Source of the DNA: Mojavia pulchra JT2-VF2
GTDB lineage: Bacteria; Cyanobacteriota; Cyanobacteriia; Cyanobacteriales; Nostocaceae
DNA length: 64,000 bases
Reading direction: 5' to 3'
NCBI GenBank assembly: GCA_019359325.1
Contig: JAHHHN010000001.1
Location: forward strand, 682,001 to 746,000
Both the position numbers and the translations under genes were made by a program. Under the pieces are notes generated by a model that saw only the letters and a list, made by a program, of their open reading frames with translations, had not been told where the DNA came from and ran no database searches. This document shows, piece by piece, positions 27,016 through 36,671 of this stretch (position 1 is its first letter; every line of letters starts with the position of its first letter).

Positions 27016-27513
27016 ATGATGCCTCGTTCTCAAATCTTAGCTACATCTTTCGACCATCAAGGAGCTTACCCGTGCCCAGTTTGCCGCGTCGGTAAGATTA
27101 CTCCCATGCCATTGATGGAAGCAATGGCTTGTGATTTCTGCCAAGAGATTTTTACAGTCAACTTAGAACAACAGCAAATCAAGATGCCTTCTAGACAACC
27201 TCCGCTCATTTGGCGTTGGAATGGATTTAATTGGACAGAAGCCCAGTTAGAAGGTGTGGAACTAGGTTGGGGCTATGGGTTAGCAGCGATCGCTTTTATA
27301 GTTCTTCCTACAACTTTAATTGGTATAGTAGCTTATAATTTTCCCCCTACTTCACATCAACCTATTACGTGGTTGCCATATATCTGGACTATATTAACTT
27401 TTTTGTTACATTTAGCAATTATCCTTTGGATTTTTATTGAGATTTATCAGATTCCAGTTGCAGCTTATTTTAGAGCGATGAATCGATGGAGAAATGGGGA
27501 GATGGGAAGATAG
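27016..27513 (+). CDS. hypothetical membrane protein with an N-terminal zinc-ribbon-like motif
   Basis: Started at the ATG at 27016 the protein has 165 residues; a TTG at 26950 would add 22 unlikely residues. It carries CPVCRVG...ACDFC (about residues 20-48), a CxxC...CxxC pair of the type that binds zinc. Two hydrophobic helices follow (about 88-110 and 122-146) before a short basic C-terminus. I do not recognise a functional family, although such zinc-ribbon plus two-helix proteins are common in cyanobacteria. It stands alone, 430 bp from the aroF leader on the other strand. Confidence 0.65.
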   Translation: MMPRSQILATSFDHQGAYPCPVCRVGKITPMPLMEAMACDFCQEIFTVNLEQQQIKMPSRQPPLIWRWNGFNWTEAQLEGVELGWGYGLAAIAFIVLPTTLIGIVAYNFPPTSHQPITWLPYIWTILTFLLHLAIILWIFIEIYQIPVAAYFRAMNRWRNGEMGR

Positions 27514-28054
27514 AGTATATAAATAAACAAAATAACTTTGTACAACTTCGCCATTTAGCTAGTTGCTACAGAAATACCTAGCTTTTCGTTTCAGATTTTG
27601 AGAGAGTAAAATTTAGTTGATCTGAGCATCGGCGCAGGATCAACAGCAGCAAGCAGTACATCTAGCTGTATCTACAAAAATAAGGGCATCAGTAACCATT
27701 GATTGTCCAATTGAGCAATACAACTATTTGTTACCATTTTTAGACAATGTTTCAGAGGAGTAGATAAATACAATAAATCCACTGTACAGGTGATTTTTGT
27801 CATCGTTAAGAACTGATAAAATTGCTCTACTGCGTCAGTTAGCATATAAATATGTCAGATTTTGGTAAAAAGCTATTACTGCTTAACTAAGATAGCAAGC
27901 TAGTTAAGTTGCTAAAAATATTGCGAATCGTACTGAAAAATCTCAAATTATATCTAATCTGAAAATGCAGAATGTAACAGAGATTTAATAAATGATTAAG
28001 CCGATAGATGGCTGCATTACTCATAATTAAGTTGATTGTCCACTAAAACATCTT
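27514..28054. other. 540-bp gap without a visible gene
   Basis: The sequence is AT-rich with scattered stops in all frames. There is no repeat family, RNA gene or coding remnant that I can support. The promoter of the J-domain protein must lie near its end. Confidence 0.4.
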
Positions 28055-28702
28055 ATGAGCGAATTGGAGCGGTATTATAGAGTCTTGGAATTAGAGCCTG
28101 GGGCTACACTTGAGGAAGTGAACCAGGCTTATAAAGATTTGGTTTTTGTTTGGCATCCCGATCGCATTCCCAAAGAGAATCACCGCTTACACCAAAAAGC
28201 TCAAGAAAAGCTGAAAGCAATTAATGAAGCTCGTGATAGATTGCGGTCTTTAAAAGTTAAGCATCAAACTGTAACTCACTCGCCGCCACCTCAACAGAGA
28301 AAGCCACCCCAAACAACTCATCAAGCACCACCAAAAAACCCAGATTTGAGTGGTCAAGATTTTAGCCGGGCAAACTTGAGCAACAAAGATTTATCAGGTA
28401 GAAACATGAGTTTTGCCAACTTGAGTGGTGCTAATCTCAGCGATACTTTTATGCACAAAGTTATTCTTAGAGGGGCAGATTTATCGGAAGCAAATTTGTT
28501 TAGAGCCAACCTACTTTTAGCTGATCTTAGAGAAGCAAATTTACGTTCTGCTAACTTAATTGGTGCGGATCTTAGCGGCGCTGACCTGCGAGGAGCTGAC
28601 TTGACAGGAGCACGTATGCGTTCTGGCGAGCGCCTTCTTGTTAAACTGATTGGGGCTAATTTAGCTGGGGCAATTATGCCTGATGGCGCAGTTCATCAAT
28701 AA
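28055..28702 (+). CDS. J-domain protein with pentapeptide repeats
   Basis: The 215-residue protein fuses two parts. Residues 1-65 are a J domain with the invariant HPD (WHPDRIP), which stimulates DnaK ATPase. A Pro/Gln-rich linker (about 70-100) follows. Residues 105-210 are pentapeptide repeats of the A(D/N)LSx type (for example SGANLSD, RGADLSEANLFRANLLLADLREANL), which fold into a right-handed square helix. It may target Hsp70 to particular clients. Such fusions are frequent in cyanobacteria; the client is unknown. It is monocistronic. Confidence 0.85.
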   Translation: MSELERYYRVLELEPGATLEEVNQAYKDLVFVWHPDRIPKENHRLHQKAQEKLKAINEARDRLRSLKVKHQTVTHSPPPQQRKPPQTTHQAPPKNPDLSGQDFSRANLSNKDLSGRNMSFANLSGANLSDTFMHKVILRGADLSEANLFRANLLLADLREANLRSANLIGADLSGADLRGADLTGARMRSGERLLVKLIGANLAGAIMPDGAVHQ

Positions 28703-29134
28703 TTAGTATTTTACCTTCATTCCGTAATGGGTGTGAGTAAGCTAATATACTTGCTTTCAAAAAGCATTTTGCAATCTTGTGGGTAAGCTGAAGGGGCGAC
28801 ATCAAAGCGAAATGGTATAATGCCCCTCACCCAGTTCGTTATTGTTTGTACTGCTTTATTCCTTAAATTATTTTAGTAATAAAATACACGCATAGAAGAA
28901 AGATGATTTTTCCTTAATGCTTGTAAAGGATATTGCATCTTTCATTAATACGTGTTATTACGATTTGCAATGTAATTTTTTTAAAGCAAACTGGATTGGG
29001 ACACTTGGGTTTTCAAAAGTTAAAAATTTGAGGCTACCCTTAATACTTCTGTAATGACGTGTATATAACTGGTTGTGAAAGATGTGATTTAAGTCAGGCT
29101 GAAACAAAGTTTAGATAAAAATTAGAGTATTTAT
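28703..29134. other. 430-bp gap with no visible gene
   Basis: Apart from AT-rich tracts and a GGGGCGACATC...GCCCCTCACCC region around 28790-28830, nothing can be assigned. The region must contain the promoter of the histidine kinase gene. Confidence 0.4.
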
Positions 29135-30958
29135 ATGCAACTAGTTAGAAATATAACTGCATTATTTAAACTTCCTAAGATTTCTAAGCTGACTTCACAG
29201 GAATTTGTGCCTGAAACGCAATTAAACCATCAAGGGTGGATTAGCCGCCGGTTTAGTCGTCTTAACATCAGTCAAAAAATTGCTTTAGGATATGCAGTGG
29301 CTATGGGTGTTGCTGTGGTAGGAACAGCAACTGGATTTACCTTAGGAGATTATTATCAGCGACAAGCGTTATTAAGAAAAGAACAGGAATTCAAAGAAGT
29401 CCGCCTGGTTAACAATTTAGAAACTACTCTATTACAAGTACAGACTCACCAGCATAAGCTCATTATATTAACAGACTTAAAATTGCTCCAGCAGGAATAC
29501 TCGCATTTATTTGAACATACTGCTGAACTCAACGAGCTATGGTCTGAAATTCAGGCTGACACCACTAATAAAAATTACCAATATGATCAACATGATGAAG
29601 GTCTACGACAGTTTCTCCAAAATTATGCGTATGTACCAAAAGCATATAGTCAGCAAATAAGAGCAATACTACAGCAAATTGACCCATCTACTTGGAAGTC
29701 AGAGAATATTTCTATATTTAAAAAACAACTATTAGAGTTTACAAATGGGCCGCTATACCTCAAGTTACATCAAGCTTCAGATGCATTAGAAGAAGTAGTT
29801 GAGGCGTCTTATAAAGAATTAGAAGATGCAGAAGCCGCTGTACAAGCTGCTCAAAGACTGCGAGAACAGATTATTTCTGCCAGTATAATGCTGTCAGTGG
29901 CGATCGCTATTTTATTGGCAAGCTATACAAGTCGGGCAATTGCTCATCCCCTCGAAGCTGTTACTAATATTGCCGAAAAAGTTACCCAAGAATCTGACTT
30001 TAGTTTGCAAGCACCTTTAACCACAACAGATGAGGTAGGGAAACTAGCAACCTCATTTAACCAACTGATTCAACGGGTAAATACTCTTTTAGAAGAGCAA
30101 AAAGCAGAAGCTTCTCAGCAATTGATTCAGAGTGAGAAAATGTCTAGCCTTGGGCGGATGTTAGCGGGAGTAGCCCATGAAATTAATAATCCAGTCAACT
30201 TTATCTACGGTAATATCCAACATACTAGCGCCTATTTCCGGGATCTTTTAGACCTGCTGGTAGCCTACGAAGCAAAAGCCAGCGATGATGTCATCCAAAA
30301 TATATCTGAAGAAATTGATCTAGAATTTTTGCGAGAAGACTTGCCCAAACTGTTGCAATCTATGGAAGTAGGGGCTACTCGTGCTAAAGAAATTGTCTTG
30401 AGTTTGAAGAACTTTTCTCGCTTGGATGAAACCGAACTGCATCCAGTTGATTTGCACGCCTGTATTGATAGCACTTTGCTAATTCTCAACAACCGTACTA
30501 AAAAAGGCTTAAGTATTATTCGTGACTACAAAAAATTACCAAGTATTGAAGGTTATGCAGGTTCCCTCTACCAAGTATTCATGAATATATTATCTAACGC
30601 CATGGATGCCTTGGAATCACAAGATGATTTACAAGCATCTAAAGAGATTGTCATTACCACACAACATTTAGAAGAAAACTGGGTATTGATAAAAATTGCA
30701 GATAACGGCCCAGGTATTTCTCAAGAACATCAAACGAAAATATTTGAGGCTTTCTTCACAACTAAACCTATAGGAATTGGTACAGGTTTAGGGTTGTCTA
30801 TTAGCCACCAGATTGTGGTAGAAAAACATGGTGGCAAACTAAGCTGTGAGTCAGAGGTTGGTAAGGGCACAACATTTGCGATCGCTTTGCCCATTAAGCA
30901 TCAAACTATAAATAAGGCATCTACCCAAATGCCTATTATAGCTAGTAGCTTATCTTGA
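29135..30958 (+). CDS. membrane-bound sensor histidine kinase (HAMP-HisKA-HATPase)
   Basis: The 607-residue kinase has a first membrane helix near residues 50-72, a helical sensory region outside the membrane (about 75-245), a second helix near 250-270 and a HAMP linker (about 272-325). The HisKA motif GVAHEINNPVNFIYGN holds the phospho-accepting His near residue 349. This HEINNP version is typical of the HisKA subgroup in NtrB- and DctB-like kinases. The catalytic domain shows NALDAL-like N-box (NILSNAMDALE), DNGPGI and GTGLGLSISHQI. The extracytoplasmic part has no cofactor motif, so the signal is unknown. No response regulator adjoins, so the partner is elsewhere. Confidence 0.9.
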   Translation: MQLVRNITALFKLPKISKLTSQEFVPETQLNHQGWISRRFSRLNISQKIALGYAVAMGVAVVGTATGFTLGDYYQRQALLRKEQEFKEVRLVNNLETTLLQVQTHQHKLIILTDLKLLQQEYSHLFEHTAELNELWSEIQADTTNKNYQYDQHDEGLRQFLQNYAYVPKAYSQQIRAILQQIDPSTWKSENISIFKKQLLEFTNGPLYLKLHQASDALEEVVEASYKELEDAEAAVQAAQRLREQIISASIMLSVAIAILLASYTSRAIAHPLEAVTNIAEKVTQESDFSLQAPLTTTDEVGKLATSFNQLIQRVNTLLEEQKAEASQQLIQSEKMSSLGRMLAGVAHEINNPVNFIYGNIQHTSAYFRDLLDLLVAYEAKASDDVIQNISEEIDLEFLREDLPKLLQSMEVGATRAKEIVLSLKNFSRLDETELHPVDLHACIDSTLLILNNRTKKGLSIIRDYKKLPSIEGYAGSLYQVFMNILSNAMDALESQDDLQASKEIVITTQHLEENWVLIKIADNGPGISQEHQTKIFEAFFTTKPIGIGTGLGLSISHQIVVEKHGGKLSCESEVGKGTTFAIALPIKHQTINKASTQMPIIASSLS

Positions 30959-31127
30959 AAATTGGGACTGGAGATTGAGAAAGGCTCCCCCTACTTGCCT
31001 AAATGTATCAATATTAAGGTAGCGGTATTACCCGTGTTGTCAACAAAGTTAAGAAAGTAACTTTGCGTTACCTGCAATGTGAGAAACTTGGCAACAGTTC
31101 TCAACTGAGCCAACAGGGTCTGTCGTT

Positions 31128-31246
31128 TGGAACTTTGAAAATTTTTAGTCAATAAGCAGGGTGAGGTAATATCTCGATTTAAGAGTAGTGTCAAGGCATA
31201 TTCACCAGAATTAATTGCCACCATTGAAGGTGAATTAGTAAAATAG
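31128..31246 (+). pseudogene. remnant of a glutathione peroxidase-like gene (C-terminal end only)
   Basis: Bases 31128-31246 read as the last part of a glutathione peroxidase if one A is restored in an A-run near 31137-31140: WNFEKFLVNKQGEVISRF, then ELIATIEGEL and a TAG at 31244-31246. WNFxKFLV is a signature of the family. As the sequence stands, the frame is broken (TGA after LEL). The region before 31128 has no recognisable earlier motif (no NVAS, no WGLT). The gene is thus a small decayed remnant, or a sequencing error in a truncated copy. Confidence 0.6.
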
Positions 31247-31451
31247 TCAACTCCCAAAAGGAGAATTGAAAATTTACGATTCACACTTCACAATTAAGAA
31301 TCTCCTGTAATAAATTTAGGGAGTTCTGAAGTAGTACAGTTAAGTGAAAATAAACGTACCATCCAAAAACTTAAAACCGTTGATATATAGAGTCTTGGGA
31401 TTTTAAATTACCTATAGAGGTAATCGAATATTGAATTAAACTTAAATAGAT

Positions 31452-32276
31452 ATGAACATTGCAATCATTGGCTGTGGCTATGTAGGTTATGCAGTTGCCC
31501 AATATTGGCAACAAAAGATGAGTTATTTTGTTACTGCAACCACAACTACACCTGGGCGTATCCCTGAACTCAAAGCAGTAGCTCAAAACGTCGTAGTAAC
31601 TCAAGGAAATGACCCAGAGGGTCTAAAAGCAGTATTACAAAATCAAGATGTAGTGCTGTTGAGTGTCGGAGCAAAAGGTGCAAATCTCTATGAAGAAGCT
31701 TATTTGCAAACTGCCAAAACTTTAGTTTCAATTTTACCAGATATTTCTAGCTTACGGCAATTAATATATACAGGAAGTTATGCTGTTTATGGTGATAGAA
31801 ATGGTGGATTTGTAGATGAAGAAACAACAGTCGCACCGAGCAGTGACAATGGCAAAATTCTTAAAGAAACTGAGGAAATATTGCTATCAGCCTCCAGTAC
31901 CAATCTCCACATTTGTATCTTACGTTTAGGAGGAATTTATGGGACTGGTAGGGAACTAATAAAAATATTTGGTCGCATCGCTGGCACAACTCGTCCTGGC
32001 AATGGTGATGATCTCACAAATTGGATTCACCTTGATGATATTGTCAGTGCCATTGATTTTGCTCGCCAACACCACTTGCAAGGCATTTATAACCTTGTAG
32101 ATGATGCACATCTTAGCAGTCGTGAATTGTTTGATACTGTGTTAGCAAAACATAATTTACCTCAGATTATATGGGATGCTTCTCTCCAAAGTAACCGTCC
32201 ATATAATGCTTGGGTATCAAATCAAAAAATTAAGAATACGGGATACAAGTTAATACATCCACATATGCTGTTTTAG
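31452..32276 (+). CDS. extended SDR-type NAD-dependent epimerase/dehydratase family protein (YeeZ-like)
   Basis: The 274-residue protein starts with the nucleotide-binding turn GCGYVGYAVAQYW, a GxGYxG variant. The core includes the YTGSYAVYGD block (near residue 110), the strand and Ser/Tyr region used by SDR enzymes, but a clear YxxxK catalytic pair is not obvious. It lacks transmembrane segments. It may reduce or epimerise a nucleotide-linked sugar or a related substrate; the precise reaction cannot be stated. The next gene, an alpha/beta hydrolase, starts 22 bp downstream on the same strand, so the two are probably cotranscribed. Confidence 0.75.
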   Translation: MNIAIIGCGYVGYAVAQYWQQKMSYFVTATTTTPGRIPELKAVAQNVVVTQGNDPEGLKAVLQNQDVVLLSVGAKGANLYEEAYLQTAKTLVSILPDISSLRQLIYTGSYAVYGDRNGGFVDEETTVAPSSDNGKILKETEEILLSASSTNLHICILRLGGIYGTGRELIKIFGRIAGTTRPGNGDDLTNWIHLDDIVSAIDFARQHHLQGIYNLVDDAHLSSRELFDTVLAKHNLPQIIWDASLQSNRPYNAWVSNQKIKNTGYKLIHPHMLF

Positions 32277-32298
32277 CAAAGATTCAAAACTTAGAAAT

Positions 32299-33225
32299 AT
32301 GCAATCATCTAATGTAGCTCAATCACCCGATTTGACAACTTCCTTGACTCAGTTTTATAGCTGGCTTAATTATCGTTGTGCCTATGAAGTTCTTCAACCG
32401 ACTACTTCAACACCTGATGGTATTCCTCTGCTATTAATTCATCCAATTGGAGTGGGATTATCAAGAAAATTTTGGCAGCGATTTTGCCGTGAATGGCATG
32501 AAACAGGGCATCGTAATCTAATTTATAACCCTGATTTGTTGGGCTGCGGTGACAGTGATATACCCCACATAGCTTACACTCCTAATGATTGGGCAGAACA
32601 GTTGCATTGCTTTTTACAAACAGTAGTACAACAACCTGTGGTTGTAGTTGTACAAGGTGCTTTATTGCCTGTTGCCATCAGATTAGTTCAAAAGGAAAAC
32701 AATTTAATTCACTCTCTTGTACTTGCTGGCCCTCCAGCTTGGTCTATAATCACCAAAAAATACCCAGAATGGCAGCAAAAACTTACTTGGAATCTCCTTG
32801 ATTCGCCTTTGGGTTATAGTTTTTATCGTTATGCACGCACTCCAAAATTTTTGCGTTCTTTCTCAACTCGCCAACTATTTGCTTCAGGTGACACGGTTGA
32901 TCAAGAATGGTTGAATACTTTGGTCGCAGGTGCAGAAAATACTGGTAATCGCTATGCAGTGTTTTCATTTTTAGCTGGGTTTTGGCGACAGAATTACAGT
33001 AGCGATATCGCATATATTAATCAACCAACATTAGTAGTTGTTGGAGAAACAGCATCGAGTATTAGCCAAGAAGGTAAAAAAGAGACACCAGATGAACGCC
33101 TAGCTGACTACCTCGCTTGTTTGCCTCAAGGACGTGGAATTAAATTACCTGGGCGAAATGTTTTACCATACGAATCGACGCCTGAATTTGTTGCAGCGAT
33201 CGCACCATTTATAGATCAAGCTTAA
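32299..33225 (+). CDS. alpha/beta hydrolase fold protein lacking the usual nucleophile elbow
   Basis: The 308-residue protein has the hydrolase fold start LLLIHPIGVGLSRKFWQRF, with the oxyanion region, and a long cap. Where the nucleophile elbow GxSxG would be expected (about residues 112-122), it reads VVVVQGALLP with no Ser, Cys or Asp in the right place. The C-terminal part ends VLPYESTPEFVAAIAPFI, with Glu where a catalytic His could sit. It is therefore probably catalytically altered or inactive. Its neighbour is an SDR-like gene and the spacing suggests an operon. The role is unknown. Confidence 0.7.
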   Translation: MQSSNVAQSPDLTTSLTQFYSWLNYRCAYEVLQPTTSTPDGIPLLLIHPIGVGLSRKFWQRFCREWHETGHRNLIYNPDLLGCGDSDIPHIAYTPNDWAEQLHCFLQTVVQQPVVVVVQGALLPVAIRLVQKENNLIHSLVLAGPPAWSIITKKYPEWQQKLTWNLLDSPLGYSFYRYARTPKFLRSFSTRQLFASGDTVDQEWLNTLVAGAENTGNRYAVFSFLAGFWRQNYSSDIAYINQPTLVVVGETASSISQEGKKETPDERLADYLACLPQGRGIKLPGRNVLPYESTPEFVAAIAPFIDQA

Positions 33226-33311
33226 AGGGTTCCCTGTAATTGCTCACTGGTTGACAATTATACTAACCATCCCCTCATACTATCAAAGAATTGACTCCAG
33301 GAGACTAAGTA

Positions 33312-34043
33312 ATGCTTTCTAATCGCAAAGGACAAAGAGTTCCTAATGTTACATTTCGCACACGTCAGAACAATCAATGGGTGAATGTAACGACTGATGA
33401 TTTATTTGCTGGGAAGACAGTAATTGTCTTCTCTTTACCAGGTGCTTTTACTCCGACTTGTTCTTCCACCCACTTACCTGGCTATAACCAGATGGCGAAC
33501 GTGTTTAAAGAAAATGGCGTAGATGATATTATCTGCATTTCCGTCAATGATGCCTTTGTGATGGATGAATGGGCAAAAAGCCAAGAAGCTACCAATATTA
33601 CCCTAATACCAGATGGTAATGGTGAATTTACTGAAGGTATGGGGATGCTAGTAGATAAGTCAGATTTGGGCTTTGGTAAGCGATCATGGCGCTATTCTAT
33701 GCTGGTTAAGGATGGTGTAGTTGACAATATGTTTATTGAGCCGGAAGAACCAGGCGATCCTTTTAAGGTATCTGATGCTGAGACAATGCTCAGATATATC
33801 AACCCTGAAGCAGTTAAACCCAAACAGGTTTCCCTGTTTACAAAAGTAGGTTGTCCGTTCTGTGCCCGTGCCAAAGCAATGCTTAAAGAGCATAATATGA
33901 ATTACGAAGAAATTGTCTTAGGTAAAGATGTAACTACCTACTCTTTAAAGGCAGTTACAGGTGCGACAACAGTCCCCCAAGTATTTGTCGATGGGCAACT
34001 CATTGGTGGTTCGGAGGCGCTAGCAGCCTACTTAGGTGTCTAA
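33312..34043 (+). CDS. peroxiredoxin-glutaredoxin hybrid protein
   Basis: Residues 1-160 are a Prx5-type peroxiredoxin with the peroxidatic Cys C50 in [16 protein letters not shown]. Residues 172-243 are a glutaredoxin with active site C181-P-F-C184 in [13 protein letters not shown] and the TVPQVFVDG substrate strand. The enzyme reduces hydrogen peroxide and alkyl peroxides, and the built-in glutaredoxin recycles the peroxiredoxin with glutathione. This arrangement is known in several bacteria including cyanobacteria. The ATG at 33312 follows a Gly-rich AGGAG signal (33299-33303). A terminator-like hairpin lies 105 bases downstream. Confidence 0.95.
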   Translation: MLSNRKGQRVPNVTFRTRQNNQWVNVTTDDLFAGKTVIVFSLPGAFTPTCSSTHLPGYNQMANVFKENGVDDIICISVNDAFVMDEWAKSQEATNITLIPDGNGEFTEGMGMLVDKSDLGFGKRSWRYSMLVKDGVVDNMFIEPEEPGDPFKVSDAETMLRYINPEAVKPKQVSLFTKVGCPFCARAKAMLKEHNMNYEEIVLGKDVTTYSLKAVTGATTVPQVFVDGQLIGGSEALAAYLGV

Positions 34044-34147
34044 TAAACTGCCGTTAATGACAGATTGAGGCTGATATGGGGACTTTAAGCGCCTAAAAGC
34101 GTATCTTGCACCTCGCTTTAAGTGCATACGGTTCGGTACCCCCCCAA

Positions 34148-34178
34148 CCCCCTTTTTAAGAAAAGGGGGCTATTTTTT
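34148..34178 (+). terminator. intrinsic terminator (repeat-like) after the peroxiredoxin gene
   Basis: CCCCCTTTT and AAAAGGGGG (34148-34156 and 34161-34169) form a 9-bp stem around TAAG, followed by CTATTTTTTAT. The sequence CCCCCTTTTTAAGAAAAGGGGG is a common dispersed hairpin in these genomes. It may therefore also be a repeat. Confidence 0.65.
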
Positions 34179-34327
34179 ATGAAATAAATTTTTTAGCGGA
34201 CGGAAAAGCAGGTGCAAGATTTGAGTAAAGGGTTTTCTCAAACATTCGTTAACGGAAAAGCAGAAACTTAAATAAATGTAAAATTTAATTGCGGTATTGT
34301 AAAAAGAAGCTTTACATCAAATAAGTT

Positions 34328-36619
34328 ATGAGCCGGTCTGAAGACATCCCCGACCAAACTGCTTCTTTGACTAACCACGATCGCAAACCGATTCATATAC
34401 CTGGCTCAATCCAACCTCATGGTGTACTACTGGTAGTCAATCCCCAGCTAGAGATACTCCAAGTTAGCAACAATAGCCAAGACCATTTGGGCAAAACTAC
34501 CCAGGATTTACTTGGTCAATCTCTGAACTGCTTGCTTGACCATCGGCAAGTTGAAGCGATCAAGCAGTGCTGGGAAAAACAAATTGGTAGTGTCAATAGT
34601 CATAAAGTATCAATAATTACTTTAAATGAAAAGCGATACTTCGATTGCATTGTTCATCGTACAGAAGATGCTGTAATCCTTGAGCTAGAACCAACAGATT
34701 CTGCATCTGAGGTGAGTTTCTTAAGCTTTCATGCCTTAGTCAGTGAGGCGATCGCACAGATGCAAAAAACCTCAAATCTGACAGAATTTTTACAATTAGT
34801 AGCAACAGAAATCCGGCAAATTACGGCTTTTGATCGGGTAATGGTCTATCAATTTGACCACCAAGGAGCAGGTTCAGTCATTGCTGAAGCAAAACGACAA
34901 GATTTATCGCCATATTTAGGGCTTCATTATCCAGCTACAGATATTCCCAAGTCGGCTAGGGATTTATATACGCGTTGTATGCTGCGATTTATCCCTACTA
35001 TAAATGCCCAACCAGTCAAACTAGTCCCCATTGAAAATCCCATCACACAGCAACCTATCGACTTAAGCTTGTCTATACTCAGGAGTGTTGATTCATGTTG
35101 TGTTGAATACCACCAAAATATGGGTGTGACGGCACTATTGGTAATCTCGCTAATTCAAGAACAAAAACTTTGGGGATTAATTTCCTGTCACCATGCAACT
35201 TCAAAGTATCTGTCTTACGAAGTGCGGAAAATATGCGAATTCTTAGGACGGATTGTGTCTTTAGAATTAGTACACAAAGTTAGTCAAGTAGAACAAGATT
35301 ATAAAGTCAGACTCCAAGCTCTACAATCTGAGTTCATAGAATCTATTTCCCAAGCAGATAATTTTATCGATGCCCTGATCAAACCAGAAATTCGCTTGCT
35401 CGATCTTGTTAGTGCCTCTGGAGCAGCAGTTTGCCTGGATAATGAAATTACACTTGTGGGAGCAACACCTAATATTGAACAAGTTCGTGCCCTAATTGAA
35501 TGGGCAGACACTCAGGTTAGCGACAACCTATTTTCCAGCGATTCTCTACCGAAGTTTTACCCAGAGAGTATAGTATTTAAAAATACTGCCAGTGGCTTGT
35601 TGTTACTGCGGATTTCTCAAGTCCGGCGCTATTACATTCTTTGGTTTCGCCCTGAAGTCATCCAAACGGTAGATTGGGCAGGGAACCCGAATGAATTTAC
35701 TCAGGTTGAGCAGGCAGATGACAGTGTTAGCCTTGGGCCTCGAAAATCCTTTGCAAAATGGCAGGAGACAGTTCGATTAACTTCGCTACCTTGGGAAAGC
35801 TGTGAACTTGACTGTGCCCTTGCTCTCAGGAATGCGATCGTCGGTATTGTACTATCTAAGGCAGATGAGTTAGCCAAAATCAACCTAGAATTAGAACGCA
35901 GCAACCGAGAACTAGCCTCCTTTGCCTACGCTGCTTCCCACGACTTAAAGGAACCTTTGCGGGGTATCTACAATTACTCAACAATTCTGCTGGAAGACTA
36001 CGCTCAAATTTTGGATGATGAGGGGATTGAGTATTTAGAAACAGTAGTTTCCTTATCGGTAAGGATGGAAACTCTCATTAATTCTCTGCTGCGGCTCTCG
36101 CAGTTAGGAAAAGCAGAGCTGCGAAAGCAATCCACCGATCTCAATGAATTACTCACTCAAGTGATTGATGTCTTTCGCGCCAGTCGCCAATACTCTGAGC
36201 TTATAGATATTCGCATTCCCCGACTTTTGCCCACAGTTGAGTGTGATTCGGTTCTGGTTAACGAAGTTTTTAGTAATCTCATTGCCAATGCCCTCAAATA
36301 CAACGATAAGGCAAAGAAATGGGTTGAGATTGGTTACCTGGATAAGAATGAGGAGATTTCAACAGGGCTACTGCAACCAAAAAAGCAAAGTTCAGTACCT
36401 CCTGTCTTTTATGTACGGGATAATGGTATCGGAATTCCAGAGCATCACCTAGAAACCATCTTCCGACTTTTTAAGCGGCTTCACTCTCAGGAAAAGTATG
36501 GTGGCGGAGTAGGTGCGGGGCTAGCCATTGCCAAAAAGATTGTAGAGCTGCATAACGGTCGGATTTGGGTTGAATCTACCTTAGGGCATAGCTCGACATT
36601 CTATTTTACGCTGGAATAG
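34328..36619 (+). CDS. phytochrome-type photoreceptor histidine kinase (PAS-GAF-PHY-HisKA-HATPase), Cph1/AphA-like
   Basis: This 763-residue light sensor binds a bilin and controls a His kinase. PAS: about residues 20-120 (HIPGSIQPHG); the N-terminal Cys of bacteriophytochromes is absent (NHDRKPI). GAF: about 140-315, with the PATDIP motif (202-207) and the chromophore site LRSVDSCC at residues 251-258. C257 aligns with the Cys that binds phycocyanobilin in Cph1, but the next residue is C258 instead of the usual His. PHY: the tongue has WFRPE (439-443) and PRKSF (471-475). HisKA: SHDLKEPLRG with H538; then N-, G1- and G2-boxes. It should absorb red/far-red light. The gene precedes a cognate Rcp-like regulator. 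Confidence 0.93.
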   Translation: MSRSEDIPDQTASLTNHDRKPIHIPGSIQPHGVLLVVNPQLEILQVSNNSQDHLGKTTQDLLGQSLNCLLDHRQVEAIKQCWEKQIGSVNSHKVSIITLNEKRYFDCIVHRTEDAVILELEPTDSASEVSFLSFHALVSEAIAQMQKTSNLTEFLQLVATEIRQITAFDRVMVYQFDHQGAGSVIAEAKRQDLSPYLGLHYPATDIPKSARDLYTRCMLRFIPTINAQPVKLVPIENPITQQPIDLSLSILRSVDSCCVEYHQNMGVTALLVISLIQEQKLWGLISCHHATSKYLSYEVRKICEFLGRIVSLELVHKVSQVEQDYKVRLQALQSEFIESISQADNFIDALIKPEIRLLDLVSASGAAVCLDNEITLVGATPNIEQVRALIEWADTQVSDNLFSSDSLPKFYPESIVFKNTASGLLLLRISQVRRYYILWFRPEVIQTVDWAGNPNEFTQVEQADDSVSLGPRKSFAKWQETVRLTSLPWESCELDCALALRNAIVGIVLSKADELAKINLELERSNRELASFAYAASHDLKEPLRGIYNYSTILLEDYAQILDDEGIEYLETVVSLSVRMETLINSLLRLSQLGKAELRKQSTDLNELLTQVIDVFRASRQYSELIDIRIPRLLPTVECDSVLVNEVFSNLIANALKYNDKAKKWVEIGYLDKNEEISTGLLQPKKQSSVPPVFYVRDNGIGIPEHHLETIFRLFKRLHSQEKYGGGVGAGLAIAKKIVELHNGRIWVESTLGHSSTFYFTLE

Positions 36620-36671
36620 TTTAAGATAATTAACAAAAATACTTTGTTTATTACGTTTTGTTAAGAAACTA

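Noticed and set aside
30991-31284. 97-residue frame on the minus strand
   Set aside because: It is antisense to the Gpx-like remnant on the plus strand, has no family features and no ribosome binding site.
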